Shown: positions 1 to 11,805 of the stretch, in pieces
Layout of the letters: each line of letters opens with the position of its first letter
How positions within the stretch are numbered: position 1 is the first letter of the stretch
NCBI GenBank assembly: GCA_035582835.1
Contig: JAYKAV010000311.1
Coordinates: forward strand, 1,512,067 to 1,576,066
Direction of reading: 5' to 3'
DNA from: Phoebastria nigripes
Taxonomy: Eukaryota; Chordata; Aves; Procellariiformes; Diomedeidae
DNA length: 64,000 nt
Translations under genes and position numbers: made by a program
Notes under the pieces: generated by a model
Database searches by the model: none
What the model was told of the DNA's origin: nothing
The model's input: the letters and a program-made list of their open reading frames with translations, nothing else

Positions 1-1251
1 GTTAGATCAAGGGTCCTCTTCAGAAGCAAATCATCCAGTTGCCTCCACTCACGACACTTTGGTTTGCATCACAGGGCAGTCCTGAACTGCACAAGCTTTT
101 GGACAAAACCAAACCAGAAAATGCACAGTGAATGCACTCCAGCTGCCAATGCTTGCTCGGTCCTTGGACCAGACTAGAGCTATTCCCAAGGAAATATCAC
201 CGAAAACAGATAGTGCAGACCTCAGGTCCTCAGCATCAACTGTTTCACCTGAAGGCCCCCTCCTATTGTGCAGCATTGCTTGGTAATGCACACCTAGCCA
301 TTATTCTGGTCTCAGTTTCAATGAATGCAAAGCCACAATAATTCTACTGGCTTAGCTGGGTCTAATCTGGATTTATGAAAGTGTAACTACAAGCAAATAT
401 GTGTTCCTAGTCTATGGCAGAAAGGCAGAACTGGAAATTCTGTCTTCAGATGAACACATGTGGAGGTCACAGTGACCAGCAGCACCTGCACTTAGGTATC
501 TGATGCAGAAGATACTGGCTGGCTTAGCAGCTTCAGCTGCAATTTTTATCTCACGACACACTGACAAATGTCTAAACTGTCTGGCTTGGTTTTACCAGGG
601 AGAAGGGCTAAGGGGGCTGCAGCAGCCTGTTGGGTTTGTATATTCTTTACTTTCCGGGGGCTGCAGAGTGCATCCCTCAGCCTGAGGACCTACCTGCCCC
701 TGGACTGTAGGCTCAGAAAACCACTAGCTCTTGGCTGGCCCCATTAGGAGTTCACTCTTGGATCCCATTCTGGCACAGGACCCATGACTTGCAGTGGAAA
801 TGCTGGGAACTGACAGGTGAGGAGGATTAGCTGGAGACAACTGCAACAGTGTGAAAAATGCTTGGTTTTGCTCCATGAAAGAACGTGCAACAAAACCAGA
901 CACGGGTGGAAATTCGAGGCACTTGTGACCCCCAGTGCCTTTGCACAAACCAGTAACAATGGCTACTCACTGTTTTCATCCAGAGTGACCACAAGCAAAA
1001 TAAATCAATAGGTTCATGCTAAACAGGTCAATATGCGCTCATCAATTTTCTTTCATAAGGAGTATTAGAAAAAGCAAAACCAGTCTTCTTTTTCAAATTA
1101 TGGCCAGGCACATATAAGTGAGCCAAGAATAACAGCCTAGCTTCTTTCTAACTTCTCCTGTGCATTAGAGGCTGTATCCTATAAAAATACGGCAACAGAA
1201 AAAAAATCTAATATTTGAAAATTAAGAGAGACATATTTTCTTCCTTTGTAG
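1..1251 (+). other. SLC2A12: SLC2A12 intron (partial)
   Basis: This is non-coding sequence upstream of the penultimate exon. It ends in a pyrimidine-rich tract (TTTTCTTCCTTTGTAG) that serves as the splice acceptor. I saw no GLUT12 coding homology in it, so earlier exons lie to the left of the window. The short open frames in it look like chance. Confidence 0.75.
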
Positions 1252-1384
1252 AGCTCATTGGCTTGTCCTGGGTGTGCTTCATTTACACAATAATGAGCCT
1301 AGCATCCCTGGCTTTTGTTATTGTGTTTATACCTGAGACGAAAGGATGCTCTTTGGAGCAAATATCCATGGAACTAGCTAAACA
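1252..1384 (+). CDS. SLC2A12: SLC2A12 penultimate coding exon (TM12 and PETKG)
   Basis: The exon encodes [20 protein letters not shown] and continues through the PETKG motif to MELAK. It is followed by a consensus donor (ACA|GTAAGT) that leaves a phase-2 codon. The acceptor is TTTGTAG at 1250-1251; an alternative AG two bases on (exon start 1254) would begin exactly at the conserved Leu codon. The long hydrophobic run is the last transmembrane helix. The charged end leads into the cytoplasmic tail. Confidence 0.92.
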
Positions 1385-4300
1385 GTAAGTACTGAGCGTT
1401 GTGACTGCATCCCCCAGGTGCCAGAGTGACAAAGCCTTTCAATGCTGCATGCTAAAAAAAAGGAAACTGCGTTGGTTTTTTTTTTGAAAAATCAGATTCT
1501 CTCAAGGCTTGAGCATGTACATGTTGATCTCAGTGGCCAAGCAAACATTTTGTTGGTGCTGAAGGACTGGCCTTAAAGGGATGGTGGTTTCTAGCACCCC
1601 TGTGAGGAACGCCTGCAGCCAGACCTGGCTCCCCAGCACTTTTGCTGACTAGCGTTCCTGGAGAGGAGGGCAACTGTGTTCTCACATTTAGGGCTGTGTG
1701 TCTTGGCTTGCATGCAGAAAAAGGGAAGGAGAGAGGCCCTATCTTACATACTTCAAGGCTCCATGTGAGTTTTGCTAGCTCTTGTAGATGGGCATTTTTT
1801 TGTGCATTTACTGAGTCCTGTGAATCTGTAGACTCTATGAGCTCATACCCAAAACAGGTTCTTCCAGCATGAGTTTTGTATCCCCACCTCACCACATAAA
1901 AAGGGTAGAAGAGCAATGAGAGGGAGAGTGTTGGTGACGTGAATGCCATGTGCCCGCTCCTTTAATATGACCCATTCTGACTATTTTTGTGTCTTTTGAC
2001 CCTACCTATCTTTTCTCGTCCCTCAGAAGTAGAGTGGCCCTTGGAATTACGTACATTCAAGAAAAGTAGCACATCAACTTGGAGAACAGAATTAAATGGT
2101 CTGCTGATACACTTGCTGTTTACTTTAATCTCCAAATTTACTTTAATCTCCAAATGCAGGTGTCATTGATCATAAATTAACTGGCAATTTTTACTATCAA
2201 TTTGCTACTGCCCCCATTCTTTTCAGAATGTTTTTGGCCATTAAAATATAAAAAAATATAGAAAAAACTAAGCAGCCCTGGTTTTTAAAATACAGCACTC
2301 TCCTGATCTGTTCAAATTGCTGCTCTACAGCAGCTACTTGCTTTTTTTGGACTCATCTCAGAAGTTATCAGCATAATGAATAAAAGGATAAAGAAATGAC
2401 AGGGAGAACAATCTAGTGGACAAAATTTTTGCAGGGCTGATGGCTTGGGGTGAGAGTCAGGCCTCACCACAGCTGGTGGCATGCTGCTACAGGCAAGGCA
2501 GCATCCCCCAGTTCATCCGCACACCCAGGCTTGACAGGGCAATGCAGACCCCTTCACTCTCCCTTCTGACAGCATGCCAGCAGGCTGCTGCCCGGACTTG
2601 TGCAAAGCATTTGACGCTGTCCCGCATGACACCCTTGTCTCTAAATTGGAGAGACGTGGATTTGACAGATGGACCACTNGGTGGATAAGGAATTGGCTGG
2701 ATGGTCGCACTCAAAGAGTTGCGGTCAACGGCTCGATGTCCAAGTGGAGACCAGCGACGAGTGGCGTTCCTCAGGGGTTGGTATTGGGACCGGCACTGTT
2801 TAACATCTTTGCCAGCNGCATGGACAGTGGGATTGAGCGCACCCTCAACAGGCTTGCCGATGACACCAAGCTGTGTAGTGCGGTCAACACGCTGGAGGGA
2901 AGAGATGCCATCCAGAGGGACCTTGACAGGCTTGAGAGGTGGGCCTGTGCGAACCTTATGAAGTTCAACAAAACCAGGTGCAAGGTCCTGCACATGGGTT
3001 GGGGCAAACCCAAGCACAAATACAGGCTGGGCAGAGAATGGACTGAGAGCAGCCCTGAGGAGAAAGACCTGGGGGTGTTGGTTGATGAGAAGCTCAACAT
3101 GACCCGGCAATGTGCGCTTGCAGCCCAGAAAGCCAACCATTCCTGGGCTGCATCCAAAAAAGCATGACCAGCAGGTCAAGGGAGGTGATTCTCCCCCTCT
3201 ACTCCGCTCCTGTGAGACCCCACCTGGAGTACTGCGTCCAGCTCTGGGGTCCCCAACGTAAGAAGGACATGGACCTGTTGGAGCAAGTCCAGAGGAGGGC
3301 CACGAAGATGNTCAGAGGGCTGGAGCACCTCTCCTATGAAGACAGGCTGAGAGAGTTGGGATTGTTCAGCCTGGAGAAGAGAAGGCTCCGGGGAGACCTT
3401 ATAACAGCCTTCCAGTACCTGACAGGGGCCTACAAGAAAGCTGGAGAGGGACATTTTACAAGAGCACGTAGTGTTAGGACAAGGGGTAATGGCTTTAAAC
3501 TGAAAGAGGGTAGATTTAGATTAGATATAAGGAAGAAATTCTTCACTATGAGGGTGGTGAGGCACTGNAACANGTTGCCCNGAGAAGTTGTGGATGCCCC
3601 ATCCCTGGAAGTGTTCAAGGCCAGGTTGGATGGGGCTTTGAGCAACCTGGTCTAGAGAAAGGTGTCCCTGCCCATGGCAGGGGGGTTGGAACTAGCTGAT
3701 CTTTAAGGTCCCTTCCAACCCAAACCATTCTATGATTCTATAATTAATGTGTGAACAGCCCAGTGTGATGGGTCATCCTGTACTGGGGTTTTTTAGATTA
3801 CCAGAGAATATTTTTTCTAAAGTGTACGCTGCAACTCAGCCAGGCCTGAAGGAGTTTGTTTATGGGCAGATTATCCCAGTGCAATTATCCCAGTGCAGAA
3901 AGCCCGGAGCTAATTGTGCTGCCGGAGCCCCCGGGCTCTCCCTCGCAGCGATCACTGCTTCATGGACTGAGAAATCGGCGTTTCTGGTCCGGCCTGCGCT
4001 GCCTCTCCCCGCGCACCCTCTCCTCCCTCCTCTTTAAAGAAAGACATAAATCCACGCGGGAGCCGGAGCCGGAGCCGGAGGGGGTGAGCCGGAGGAGGGG
4101 AGCCNGCGGCCGCCCCGGGAGGAGCGTGCGGCGGGGCCGCCCCCGCGCGGGCAGGCGGGGGAGCGCCGGGGGCCGCCGGAGCATCCCCGGGGCCGGGGTG
4201 TTCTGGCGGTCTGCCGAGTCGCCGGACACCCGTGCCCTTCGTGGCAGGCGTATGTAGCAGGGAGGGCGCTCTGCCAGCTGTATTCAGTGGCAAACCTTTG

Positions 4301-4420
4301 TGGGTTTTTTTTTGCTTCTTCAGGAAATACGTGAAGACCCCCTTGTGCTGGATGAGCCAGCGCAGAGAGAAACTGGTGCCGGTGGAACTTGCCAAGAGAG
4401 AGAAAGAGCAGCTCTACTAG
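1252..4420 (+). CDS. SLC2A12: SLC2A12 (GLUT12) facilitative sugar transporter, 3' part of gene (last two coding exons)
   Basis: GLUT12 is a class III facilitative hexose transporter with 12 membrane helices. Only its C-terminal end lies here; the rest is left of the window. The two exons join in frame to give about 75 residues. The first exon carries a hydrophobic stretch ([20 protein letters not shown]) that fits helix 12, then the sugar-porter signature PETKG and [12 protein letters not shown], which I recognise as GLUT12-specific. The second exon gives a 31-residue basic cytoplasmic tail ending EKEQLY. The intron is 2.9 kb and contains a CR1 LINE. The tail is shorter than the mammalian one as I remember it. 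SLC2A12 next to TBPL1 and TCF21, with convergent SLC2A12, matches human 6q23.2. Identity is secure; only the exact acceptor of the first exon is open. Confidence 0.93.
1385..2589 (+). other. SLC2A12: SLC2A12 last intron, left part
   Basis: This is intronic DNA without coding signal. It contains an 18-bp tandem duplication (about 2119-2154, unit TTTACTTTAATCTCCAAA). The longest open frame, on the - strand at 1530-1949, has no recognisable domain and overlaps other frames, so it is judged to be chance. Confidence 0.7.
2590..3742 (+). mobile_element. CR1 LINE retrotransposon, 5'-truncated, broken
   Basis: This is the C-terminal part of a CR1 reverse transcriptase followed by the CR1 3' end. Visible landmarks in order are [14 protein letters not shown] (start at 2595), the RT block [17 protein letters not shown], the catalytic-site segment LADDTKL, and the CR1 C-terminal block [15 protein letters not shown]. 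The 3' sequence GGTTGGAACTAGCTGATC leads to the diagnostic tail ATTCTATGATTCTAT at about 3727-3741. The reading frame shifts near 3165 and the 5' portion is missing, so the copy is dead. It lies in the SLC2A12 intron in the sense orientation. It is much better preserved than the other CR1 remnants in the window and so is comparatively young. Six N bases fall inside it. Confidence 0.95.
3900..4260. other. GC-rich, CpG-rich patch in SLC2A12 last intron
   Basis: Sequence from about 4040 to 4230 is almost entirely G and C with frequent CpG, including a short GGAGCC iteration near 4062-4080. It sits less than 100 bp upstream of the last SLC2A12 exon. It could be a small CpG island, a cryptic promoter or simply a GC-rich intron segment. 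No splice or coding evidence supports a gene here, and the open frames on both strands are a product of base composition. Confidence 0.55.
4324..4420 (+). CDS. SLC2A12: SLC2A12 terminal coding exon (cytoplasmic tail)
   Basis: It follows a long T-rich tract and TTCTTCAG. The first G completes the codon split at 1384 (CA|G, Gln). The frame then reads [19 protein letters not shown] and ends EKEQLY with TAG at 4418-4420. The YVK, MS and EKLVP positions align with the human GLUT12 tail as I recall it. The tail is only 31 residues after the junction, shorter than in mammals. Confidence 0.9.
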
Positions 4421-6670
4421 ACCCGGGGCAATCAAAGCAGCCTTCACCAAAAGACTGATAAAAAAAAAGTTCAGCAATGCTTGCACTCTGATGGGACACA
4501 TGGTATCTTTACTATACACAAGATATTCTCTCTTTCATTTCTTAGTAGAGCTTCTTTCAGTGGCAGTTTACAGCCAACATTAAAGATTGTTGTAGTTTAT
4601 AACTTACTGGGAATCTATGCTCCGTCTGTTTCAAACCACTATCACTCACTTCCCCTGAGGTTACTCACCTCTTACATACAGGAGGTGAATGGAAATTGGA
4701 ATATTGTGCACAGTTTAGTTATCCATATTCAACAGGAGTTCAGCCTGGAAGAGGTGCAAAGAACAACTGGGGTGCCAAGGAGAAGGAAGAGTCTCACAGG
4801 AGGAGCCCACCAAAGACAGGTCTGTTTAGCCTAGCAAAAAAGGGGCTGAAAAGGGTTAACAGCTCTCTGTCGGTACTTTAGGGAATACAACACTATGGAG
4901 CAAAAATGGACAACTATGGAGTGAAAAAGGATGATGTTAGTGCAGAACAACTGAGTATGAACTGTTTATGAATTAATTTAGGCTTCAGCTTAACAAGACT
5001 TGGAAAAGGATCTTGTCCATCATAACTTAATTATTTATAATACAGAGCATGCTCAGCTTATAAGAGGAACTTTACATACAGTTTCCTGGGAGGGCCAGGA
5101 TTCAGTGACCTAGGAAATACTCCTCAGAAAACATAGTCAAATTGTTTCATGGGGGGACATTTGCATAATCAATTACTCTCGATTGAGGATGGCCTTACAG
5201 AAGAGGAGATAGGATTTCTTTGTTTTCCCAGTCCCAGGAAAGCTGGAAGCTGGAGGTAGCAGAGTTGATGCCAAAATAATTTTATTTCTCCACACAGGGC
5301 ACACTAGACTTTGACTTTCGGATTCAGAAAGCGAGAATTGTGTGGTACAGGGCAGCACNAAGGGAGTTCAGAAACCGTAATCACTGCAAATCATAAATTA
5401 TGTCAAATTCTTGGTTATTGCTTAGCAAGTGTATCCTGAAGTACTCAACAAGCCTCTACAAAGGGTTATCTATATGCCTCCCATAAAAGAACGTAGGTCT
5501 TTTTTTCTTAGAAGGTTAATAGATTTTGTTAGAATGATCAGTAGATAAATATTTGTTAGCAGATAAATAAATGGTTCTTTGTTTAAAGAAAAAAGCATGC
5601 TTTAAAAGCATGCTGGCTGTCTCAGCAGCCACACAGTGGCATTTCTTCCAGCATGTAATTGAGGAAGCAAGACTGACACTGTCAGCTGGAGTGCAGATAT
5701 CACTCCGAACTAAGCACATGATCCCACTTCATTTGCTGTCTCATAGCATTAAAACCACCTGACTGTGTCCTGCACTGAAGGAATAGTAACTTACTGATCT
5801 AGGTAAAGTTTTACTTCTAAGCAGAGCGGATCAGTTCTGATCAGATTCTCACATGGTCACACTTCTAGATACTGACATCATAAATTTATAGCAGCACGTC
5901 TATTCAGACAGTGAGCATGTGTTCAAAACCTGAAAAGAAACTATTGAAGCCAAGGACATGATTTGCCAGAACTCACTGGAAATTTAGCTACCTCAGGATG
6001 GGAACCTACTGGCCAAATCTGTACCACAACTTTCCTGCATCATAAGCTTTAAGGGAACCAATATCAAAACCCTGTTGGACTTTAGGTATAAAGGTCAGGT
6101 AAGTAGTTATCACAATGCAGGATTTTTAACTATGCAGATCCCATGTCATCTAAAACAAGCAAAACTCTGAATTGCTAGGCCACTGGCTAGCTGGTCAGCT
6201 TATGGCTGCCTTATTTTTTCTGTCCTGATCCTAGAGCCAGCAGTCCTCACAATAACCTCACGGGTGCCATGAGACCAGGCTGCTTTCAGGGATGTGCATG
6301 ATAGTATGCATAAGACTCAGCAAGATGCAGTTTTTGGCATACACAACATACCAAAGATTAAGTAAAATCTTCTCATAAGGGTCCATGTGAGCCCTTTTGA
6401 CATAGTCTATGAGCATCGAGAGACCAAGCACACCCAGGACACACGGACAGACAGTAGGGCTGTGCACCTGAGACGTAGGTATCTCAGACTGAANGCCCCA
6501 TCAGAAGCGGTAAGCTCGAAAGCTTTTTGCTCTCATTCCTTATGGGGAGTCAGCAGGTTCCTAAGCTAAAATTCCACCCTGGATCTCAGGTGCTTCCACC
6601 TTTTCCACAGACATGGAAAACTTTGGTTTCTATTACTTTGAATTTTCAATAAAATTGAAGGCCTGCTTAG
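4421..6670 (+). other. SLC2A12: SLC2A12 3' UTR (extent uncertain)
   Basis: Non-coding sequence follows the stop codon. A proximal polyadenylation signal variant, ATTAAA, is at 4579-4584, followed by a T/G-rich stretch. A canonical AATAAA at 6648-6653 is also followed by T/G-rich DNA and would give a 2.2-kb UTR. Which is used cannot be told from sequence alone. I saw no other gene in this stretch. Confidence 0.5.
4579..4584 (+). terminator. SLC2A12: Candidate SLC2A12 proximal polyadenylation signal (ATTAAA)
   Basis: ATTAAA lies 159 nt after the stop codon and is followed by GATTGTTGTAGTTT, a plausible downstream T/G-rich element. It is the first poly(A) hexamer variant I noticed after the last exon. 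Confidence 0.4.
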
Positions 6671-8639
6671 AATTTTGTTTGAGGTCTACAGTTCCAATAT
6701 CGACCACAAGAGGAGAAGAGGTCCCTTTGCCCCTGCATGGGAGAGAGCCCATAGCAAAGAGTCTCCTTGCACTTCCCTGACCTCAGCAGTAACAGTTTAC
6801 TCCACGCTGCAGCAGCAGGAATTGGCAAAGGTAAGAGTATTCCTGTAACTTCTACAAATAGTCAGAAAAAGGATGCAAAATGCACTAGAACTCAGCCACG
6901 TAAAAGTTTCATAGCAGTATGAAANGGGGAGAGCTGGAGAGCTGGGTTGGGAGCAGTGGGAGTGAAGCCATGGATGAGGAGGGCACACAAAATGCAAGGG
7001 GAAGTGAAGTCAGAGATTGACTCTGGCGGTGGGGGGAAAGGGGCAGCTGAAGTTTTTAAGCATAGATGTTTCATGCATAGAAGGTTGAATTTTTTACCTT
7101 AAATTTTCACACTTAACTTGGAGGTGTGAGGAATTCAAAAACTGGAACGTGGCCAAAACCTACAAGATTTGGTGGGGGTTTTGGTTTGTTGGTTTGGTTT
7201 GGTTTGGNTTTTTTTTTTTTTTTTTTTATTTAGAATGCTCAGTTCAGCATCCTGATTTTTGCGCTTTTGGGATCAGCTCACATTGTGATACGCAGCCTGA
7301 ATTTCATTTTTTTTTAGCCATAGTATGCTCAAGCAAAGAATAGTTTTGAAAAATATCAATGCCTTCTTGCTAGGGAAAACAACACATTCTATTACTGAAA
7401 TGGAAAGAATAATAAAATACGGGATACATGGTCGGTGCCATGTGTCGCCTAATGAGTATGTGTCAAGCCTGGAAGCTTGGCAAGCATTTGTTGAAGAAAA
7501 GCAAAAGATCTGGAAGAACTTCTCAAGTGCCAGCAAAGGGCTGCAGGCTGGACCTNCTAATACTGTAAAGCTTTTTTCTTAGATCAACAGTGATATTTTC
7601 TTTTTATAAAACCTACAAATTCCATTATCAGTTCTGAACACTTGTAGAATGATCTCGTCATTTTCTGGGTTTCTGCATGTTAGTACCTTCCTCAGTTTTT
7701 TAGCATTGATGTCTACTGAAATCTCTCTAGCTGCTTCATGTTTAGGCTGCAGGACGGTTATCAGTATCATGCTAAATCAGCTTCAGAACAAGAAATANTA
7801 AGGTGACTCTGGGCAGTCTTCCAAATGTGCTGTTAGTTTACCAACGTCATTCTTACACTAACAAGTGCCTGAGATTAAATCAAGTAATATAATGTATTTC
7901 TAGTAAGACTATATTGCAGGAAATTCATCCATTTCCTGATCTGTGACTTTACCAGGCAGTGGATTACCCGCATTTCCAATGGCATCCCCATTTGCTCTAG
8001 TTGGTACTGTTTTCTGATAGTTGCCTCTGGATAGCAGACCTTTGCACATGCAATCCAAGCCCATACCGGCTTACAATTTCTATTACATCACATTTAGTGA
8101 CAGGGGCTTCTGCAAAATCTTTCTCAGCATTGCAGCTTCCCAAACAAACCTCTGCTGTAATAAATTTTGTGAATGTTCTTAAATAAACTTAGAAAATACC
8201 ATAGAAATTGTCTCCCCAAAACCCTCCCTTACAGGTTTCGGGTTCATTGCGAGCTCTTCTAAACTTTCCCCATGCACACCTATTTAGTGCAGAAACAAAT
8301 GAGTAAAGATACCATCTTTCTGAAGAAGGCACAGTTCCAACACTGGTTTAACTGCAGAGACCCTAGTAGCTTCAGATATCTCCAAAAGGTGATAATGCTG
8401 TAGTCAAGGGCTTTTTAGATCATTATAGCTATAGTCTTAATTGTAGTCCTACAGACTTAGCCCTATATAGCCTATAAATGTAGCCCTAATTGCACTGGTC
8501 TTTTATAACAAAGCCTGCACGTCTGATGACACAGAACTGGCAGTCACAACCTTATCAACTATGAAAATACAAGGGAAAAAAGGGACATGTCTTACAAATC
8601 ACATCCCTGGATCTCTGAAGCACTCCACAAAAAAATCTG
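6671..8639. other. Intergenic DNA between SLC2A12 and TBPL1, left part
   Basis: I see no gene. There is a G/T-rich stretch (GGTTTGGTTTGG iterations from about 7170) that runs into a T homopolymer with one N at about 7208-7228. The remaining open frames are short and show no known domain. Confidence 0.6.
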
Positions 8640-9110
8640 TCCCGGATCTAAAATTATCAGCATCTTCATTAATGAACTGGATTACAGAACAGAATATGCT
8701 TATTAAATTTGCAGGCAATACTAAACTGGGAGAGACTGAGTTGGGATTCAGAGCTTCGCAAATCTGTGAGAAGGGTCTGAAAAAAGCAGGATACAATTCT
8801 GAAAGCGTAAGTGCAAATTTCTCTGGTAACGCTAATTGCAAGCCAGAGAATGATAAAATGGAGCTAGAAACTGCAGGAAAAGATCTAGTGGCTATGACAA
8901 CTCACAAGCTAGCTGTGAGTCAGAGTTATCATCCTATGGCAAAAAGGAGCCCTCAGAAGGNTGTATAAATAGAACCAACCCTTCTCTCTAAGGAATGGGA
9001 AATAAACTTTTTATGGCACTGCTAGTGCCACAGCTGAGCACTATGTGGAGTTCTGCATGGGATCCACCTGGAGAATCCAGGACAGAGGAACAGTGTTCTT
9101 AGAAGCCATG
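8640..9110 (+). mobile_element. Ancient CR1/L3-like LINE fossil (degraded RT segment)
   Basis: The sequence around 8660-8735 (ATCTTCATTAATGAACTGG, then ATTAAATTTGCAGGCAATAC and TAAACTGGGAGA) matches the CR1/L3 RT region that normally encodes FINDL followed by KFADDTKLG. The catalytic segment has decayed to KFAGNTKLG. Flanking sequence up to about 9110 looks related but is very diverged. It is a dead relic, and its borders are approximate. Confidence 0.55.
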
Positions 9111-11330
9111 GCCATCGAGGAAGAGCTGACTGATTTGACAGGTAAGTTTAATCCAAAGCACTGCTCCTCACACTGGAGGCGAGAGCTAGCACGCCGGGGC
9201 ATGCTGTCTGGCCTACGGTCTGCATCCTGACTGCAGGAGTCAGTAGCAAGAGCCTAGGTGGAGGCAGCCCAACATGGCAAAGGAAACAAAGACCAACTCG
9301 TGAAGATGGGGAAGGGGTGTGTGTGTATATGCATGCACGTAGAAACAAGCAGCAGCAGCAAGGCTTATTCCAGACTGAGGCGGGGACCTACTGATTTAGA
9401 GCAGCGATGGGAAATCGAGTGATATCCCCGAGTATAAGCGTACACTGCCAAATGCCCTTCATCATCAGAGGTTTTAAAGCGTATTTGTCACAAACAGTTT
9501 GAGGCCCCCTTGGAGCTAGAGGGATAGGTGAACACACATTTCAAGGAATCTTTTATTTGCTATTAATCTCTTTCTCGATACTACCCTGCAAGTTCAGTAG
9601 TATGCTTTTCAGCTCCCTTATGGATTGTTACGAAGGCCTCAAACTGCTAGCATGGATCTAAGCAGCACTTCAAAAGAAACAGTTACTATTTTAATACATC
9701 GCAGCTTGTAATTACCTTTCATTTTTGTTTTAACAGGCAGATTTCATACTACATGACAGTGCTAACAAAAAAGCAAAACGTTCTTCTTTCTCCATAGATA
9801 AATTTAGGAGACACATATGCTTGATAAAAGCTCCAGAATTTCACTGGTAGCACTCCAGTGCTTTGTAATTTCATCCAAAAGAAAAAGAGGCAAGCCTAAT
9901 CTAAGACAGCTATTGTAGTTAGAATGGCCAAATCCTCATTCATCAGTTTAGGACTACACTTTGTTCCTGGAAAACCCATTACCATTTTGTTCAAATACCT
10001 TCTGCTTTTTCCTTTTTAAATTGTAATAATAATATACTAGTGTTCCCTAACNGTGGTTTGTTCATTGCTCTCTCTGACTTTTCACAAAATCCTCCTTAGT
10101 GTCAGGAGTGCTGAATCCACATTATCTTCTGTACAAACTGGAAAGCCTGCATATAGCAAACATCCCTTTCCCCGCTCTTTATCGTGTATTCTGTGACTGT
10201 TGAACTCAACCTAGTAATTTCATGGTTATAAGTCCTCTCTTTCCTACCTACACTGAGCTTAAAAGGGCTTTTATGAATATATCACTTGAGGCTTGTGGCA
10301 AATTGTTGCTTCCTTCTTTTTGTTCCAAAGGNTTTGGCTGAGCATTTCCCATACTATTCCTTCCTTTCCATAATTTCTGCATGAAGTCACTCTGGACAGC
10401 CCCAACTTCCACACCATCCCCTCAGACAGATTAAATACGTTATGCTAGGCGTTTGCTTCTTCAGGATGTTCTTCCACCTTTCTTTTGCAACTGTGACGAC
10501 TGGTACAGCAACAATTCATGGTTTACTATTTTCAGCACCCACTAAGACTGTATATTACCTGCAGCACACAATAGTAGTGTTACATTTCTCTTCAGTGAGA
10601 TAGGGAAAAAAGACATACATACATTTATACATATTTATTGTATCTTTTTAAAAGTAGCATTTGCAGTTACTTTTCAGCATTCACCTCTCTTCTGCTTCAA
10701 ATGTGCACTTATTGAGAGAAACATCTACTGGCTTCCAAGTCCAAGATTAATACCAATAATAATACATGCCAGAATCAAGCTTCATTGCTTGTTGGCAGCT
10801 CCTGTCATGAAAATATTATACAGTAAGAAGAGTGTAGAAAAGGTCTGTGTTAATCATTCAGCAATAAGCTGGGGATGGATTAGCGTGACCATACTGTCTT
10901 CTCGAGTTGAAGCACAACAACACTTTCCTGAAAACCGAAGATCACACAGTAACTTTTTTCCTTTTGCATCCAGTAGGTGGACAAGGCAGTTGGTTTTTCT
11001 ACAGTAGCTTCTTTAGTTGGTAAGATTTCCTCATCATCTATAGGAAAACACTTGCTGTAGACCTTTGTATTTAGAAATGTCTTCTCTTCATGTAACAGCA
11101 AGAAAATACTTGAAGTCTGGCATGTAGTTAAAAGAACTGGGAACAAACCAAATTTCATCCTTGGATAAACATATGTAACTACTATAGATTTCAATCTAAC
11201 CCACGCACAACGTTTTACACATACTACAAATAGAAACAGAAGGTATCAGCAAAAGACTATTCTTACATTGTTTCAAATTAATTTGCAACTATACAATTTT
11301 AACTGTAATAGAAAAAGGGAAAGGAATATA
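9111..11330. other. Intergenic DNA between SLC2A12 and TBPL1, right part
   Basis: AT-rich sequence with no recognisable gene. A TTTATT at 10634-10639 (AATAAA on the - strand) could be a distal TBPL1 poly(A) signal. A short GT run occurs near 9318-9328. Confidence 0.6.
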
Positions 11331-11344
11331 ACAGAACAGGTATG

Positions 11345-11805
11345 AAGAGAAATATTTTCCAAACTTTTATTTGTGCACATTCATAAGGTGAAAAAGATAA
11401 CTTTTACAGCTTCTTTGGTGCCCAATATTCAGCATACAAAAATGTAAAAGACTATTCACAAATAAAACACAAGCTCAAACTGAAAAAAAAAAAAAAAGTT
11501 TTAAAGGTAGTGCACATCGTGACAGCTTTGCTTATGAATACACAGAAATTACTGCAAAAATAAATAGAATGTCTTTTTAAAAGCAGCAATTTCATATCTT
11601 GTAAACTTCCGTTTTTACAATACAGCACTGTTAAGAGTAAAATCCAAAAGAACTGGAGTTTATACTGTGGCCATGAGCAAGTAAAAGAGTCTGTATTCCT
11701 CTGCTATGGTTGGTCCAGTTTTCCTTTTTGCTTTTAGTCCAATGTGCAGCAGTCTTTAAAGGTGCTTGGTTAGGAACCTAACCATCAAGTGGTGAATTAT
11801 AAAAT
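11345..11805 (-). other. TBPL1: TBPL1 3' UTR (proximal form)
   Basis: AT-rich sequence between the TAA stop at 11806-11808 and the AATAAA at 11366-11371. It contains an A15 run (T15 in the transcript sense) near 11481-11497. A longer form ending near 10.6 kb is possible. Confidence 0.5.
11366..11371 (-). terminator. TBPL1: TBPL1 polyadenylation signal (AATAAA on - strand)
   Basis: TTTATT on the + strand reads AATAAA in the TBPL1 sense, about 435 nt after the stop codon. It is followed by a T-rich stretch in the sense direction. I found no closer canonical hexamer in the sense orientation. Confidence 0.55.

Noticed and set aside
2487..3179. 230-codon open frame on the - strand
   Set aside because: It is the antisense shadow of the CR1 reverse transcriptase region.
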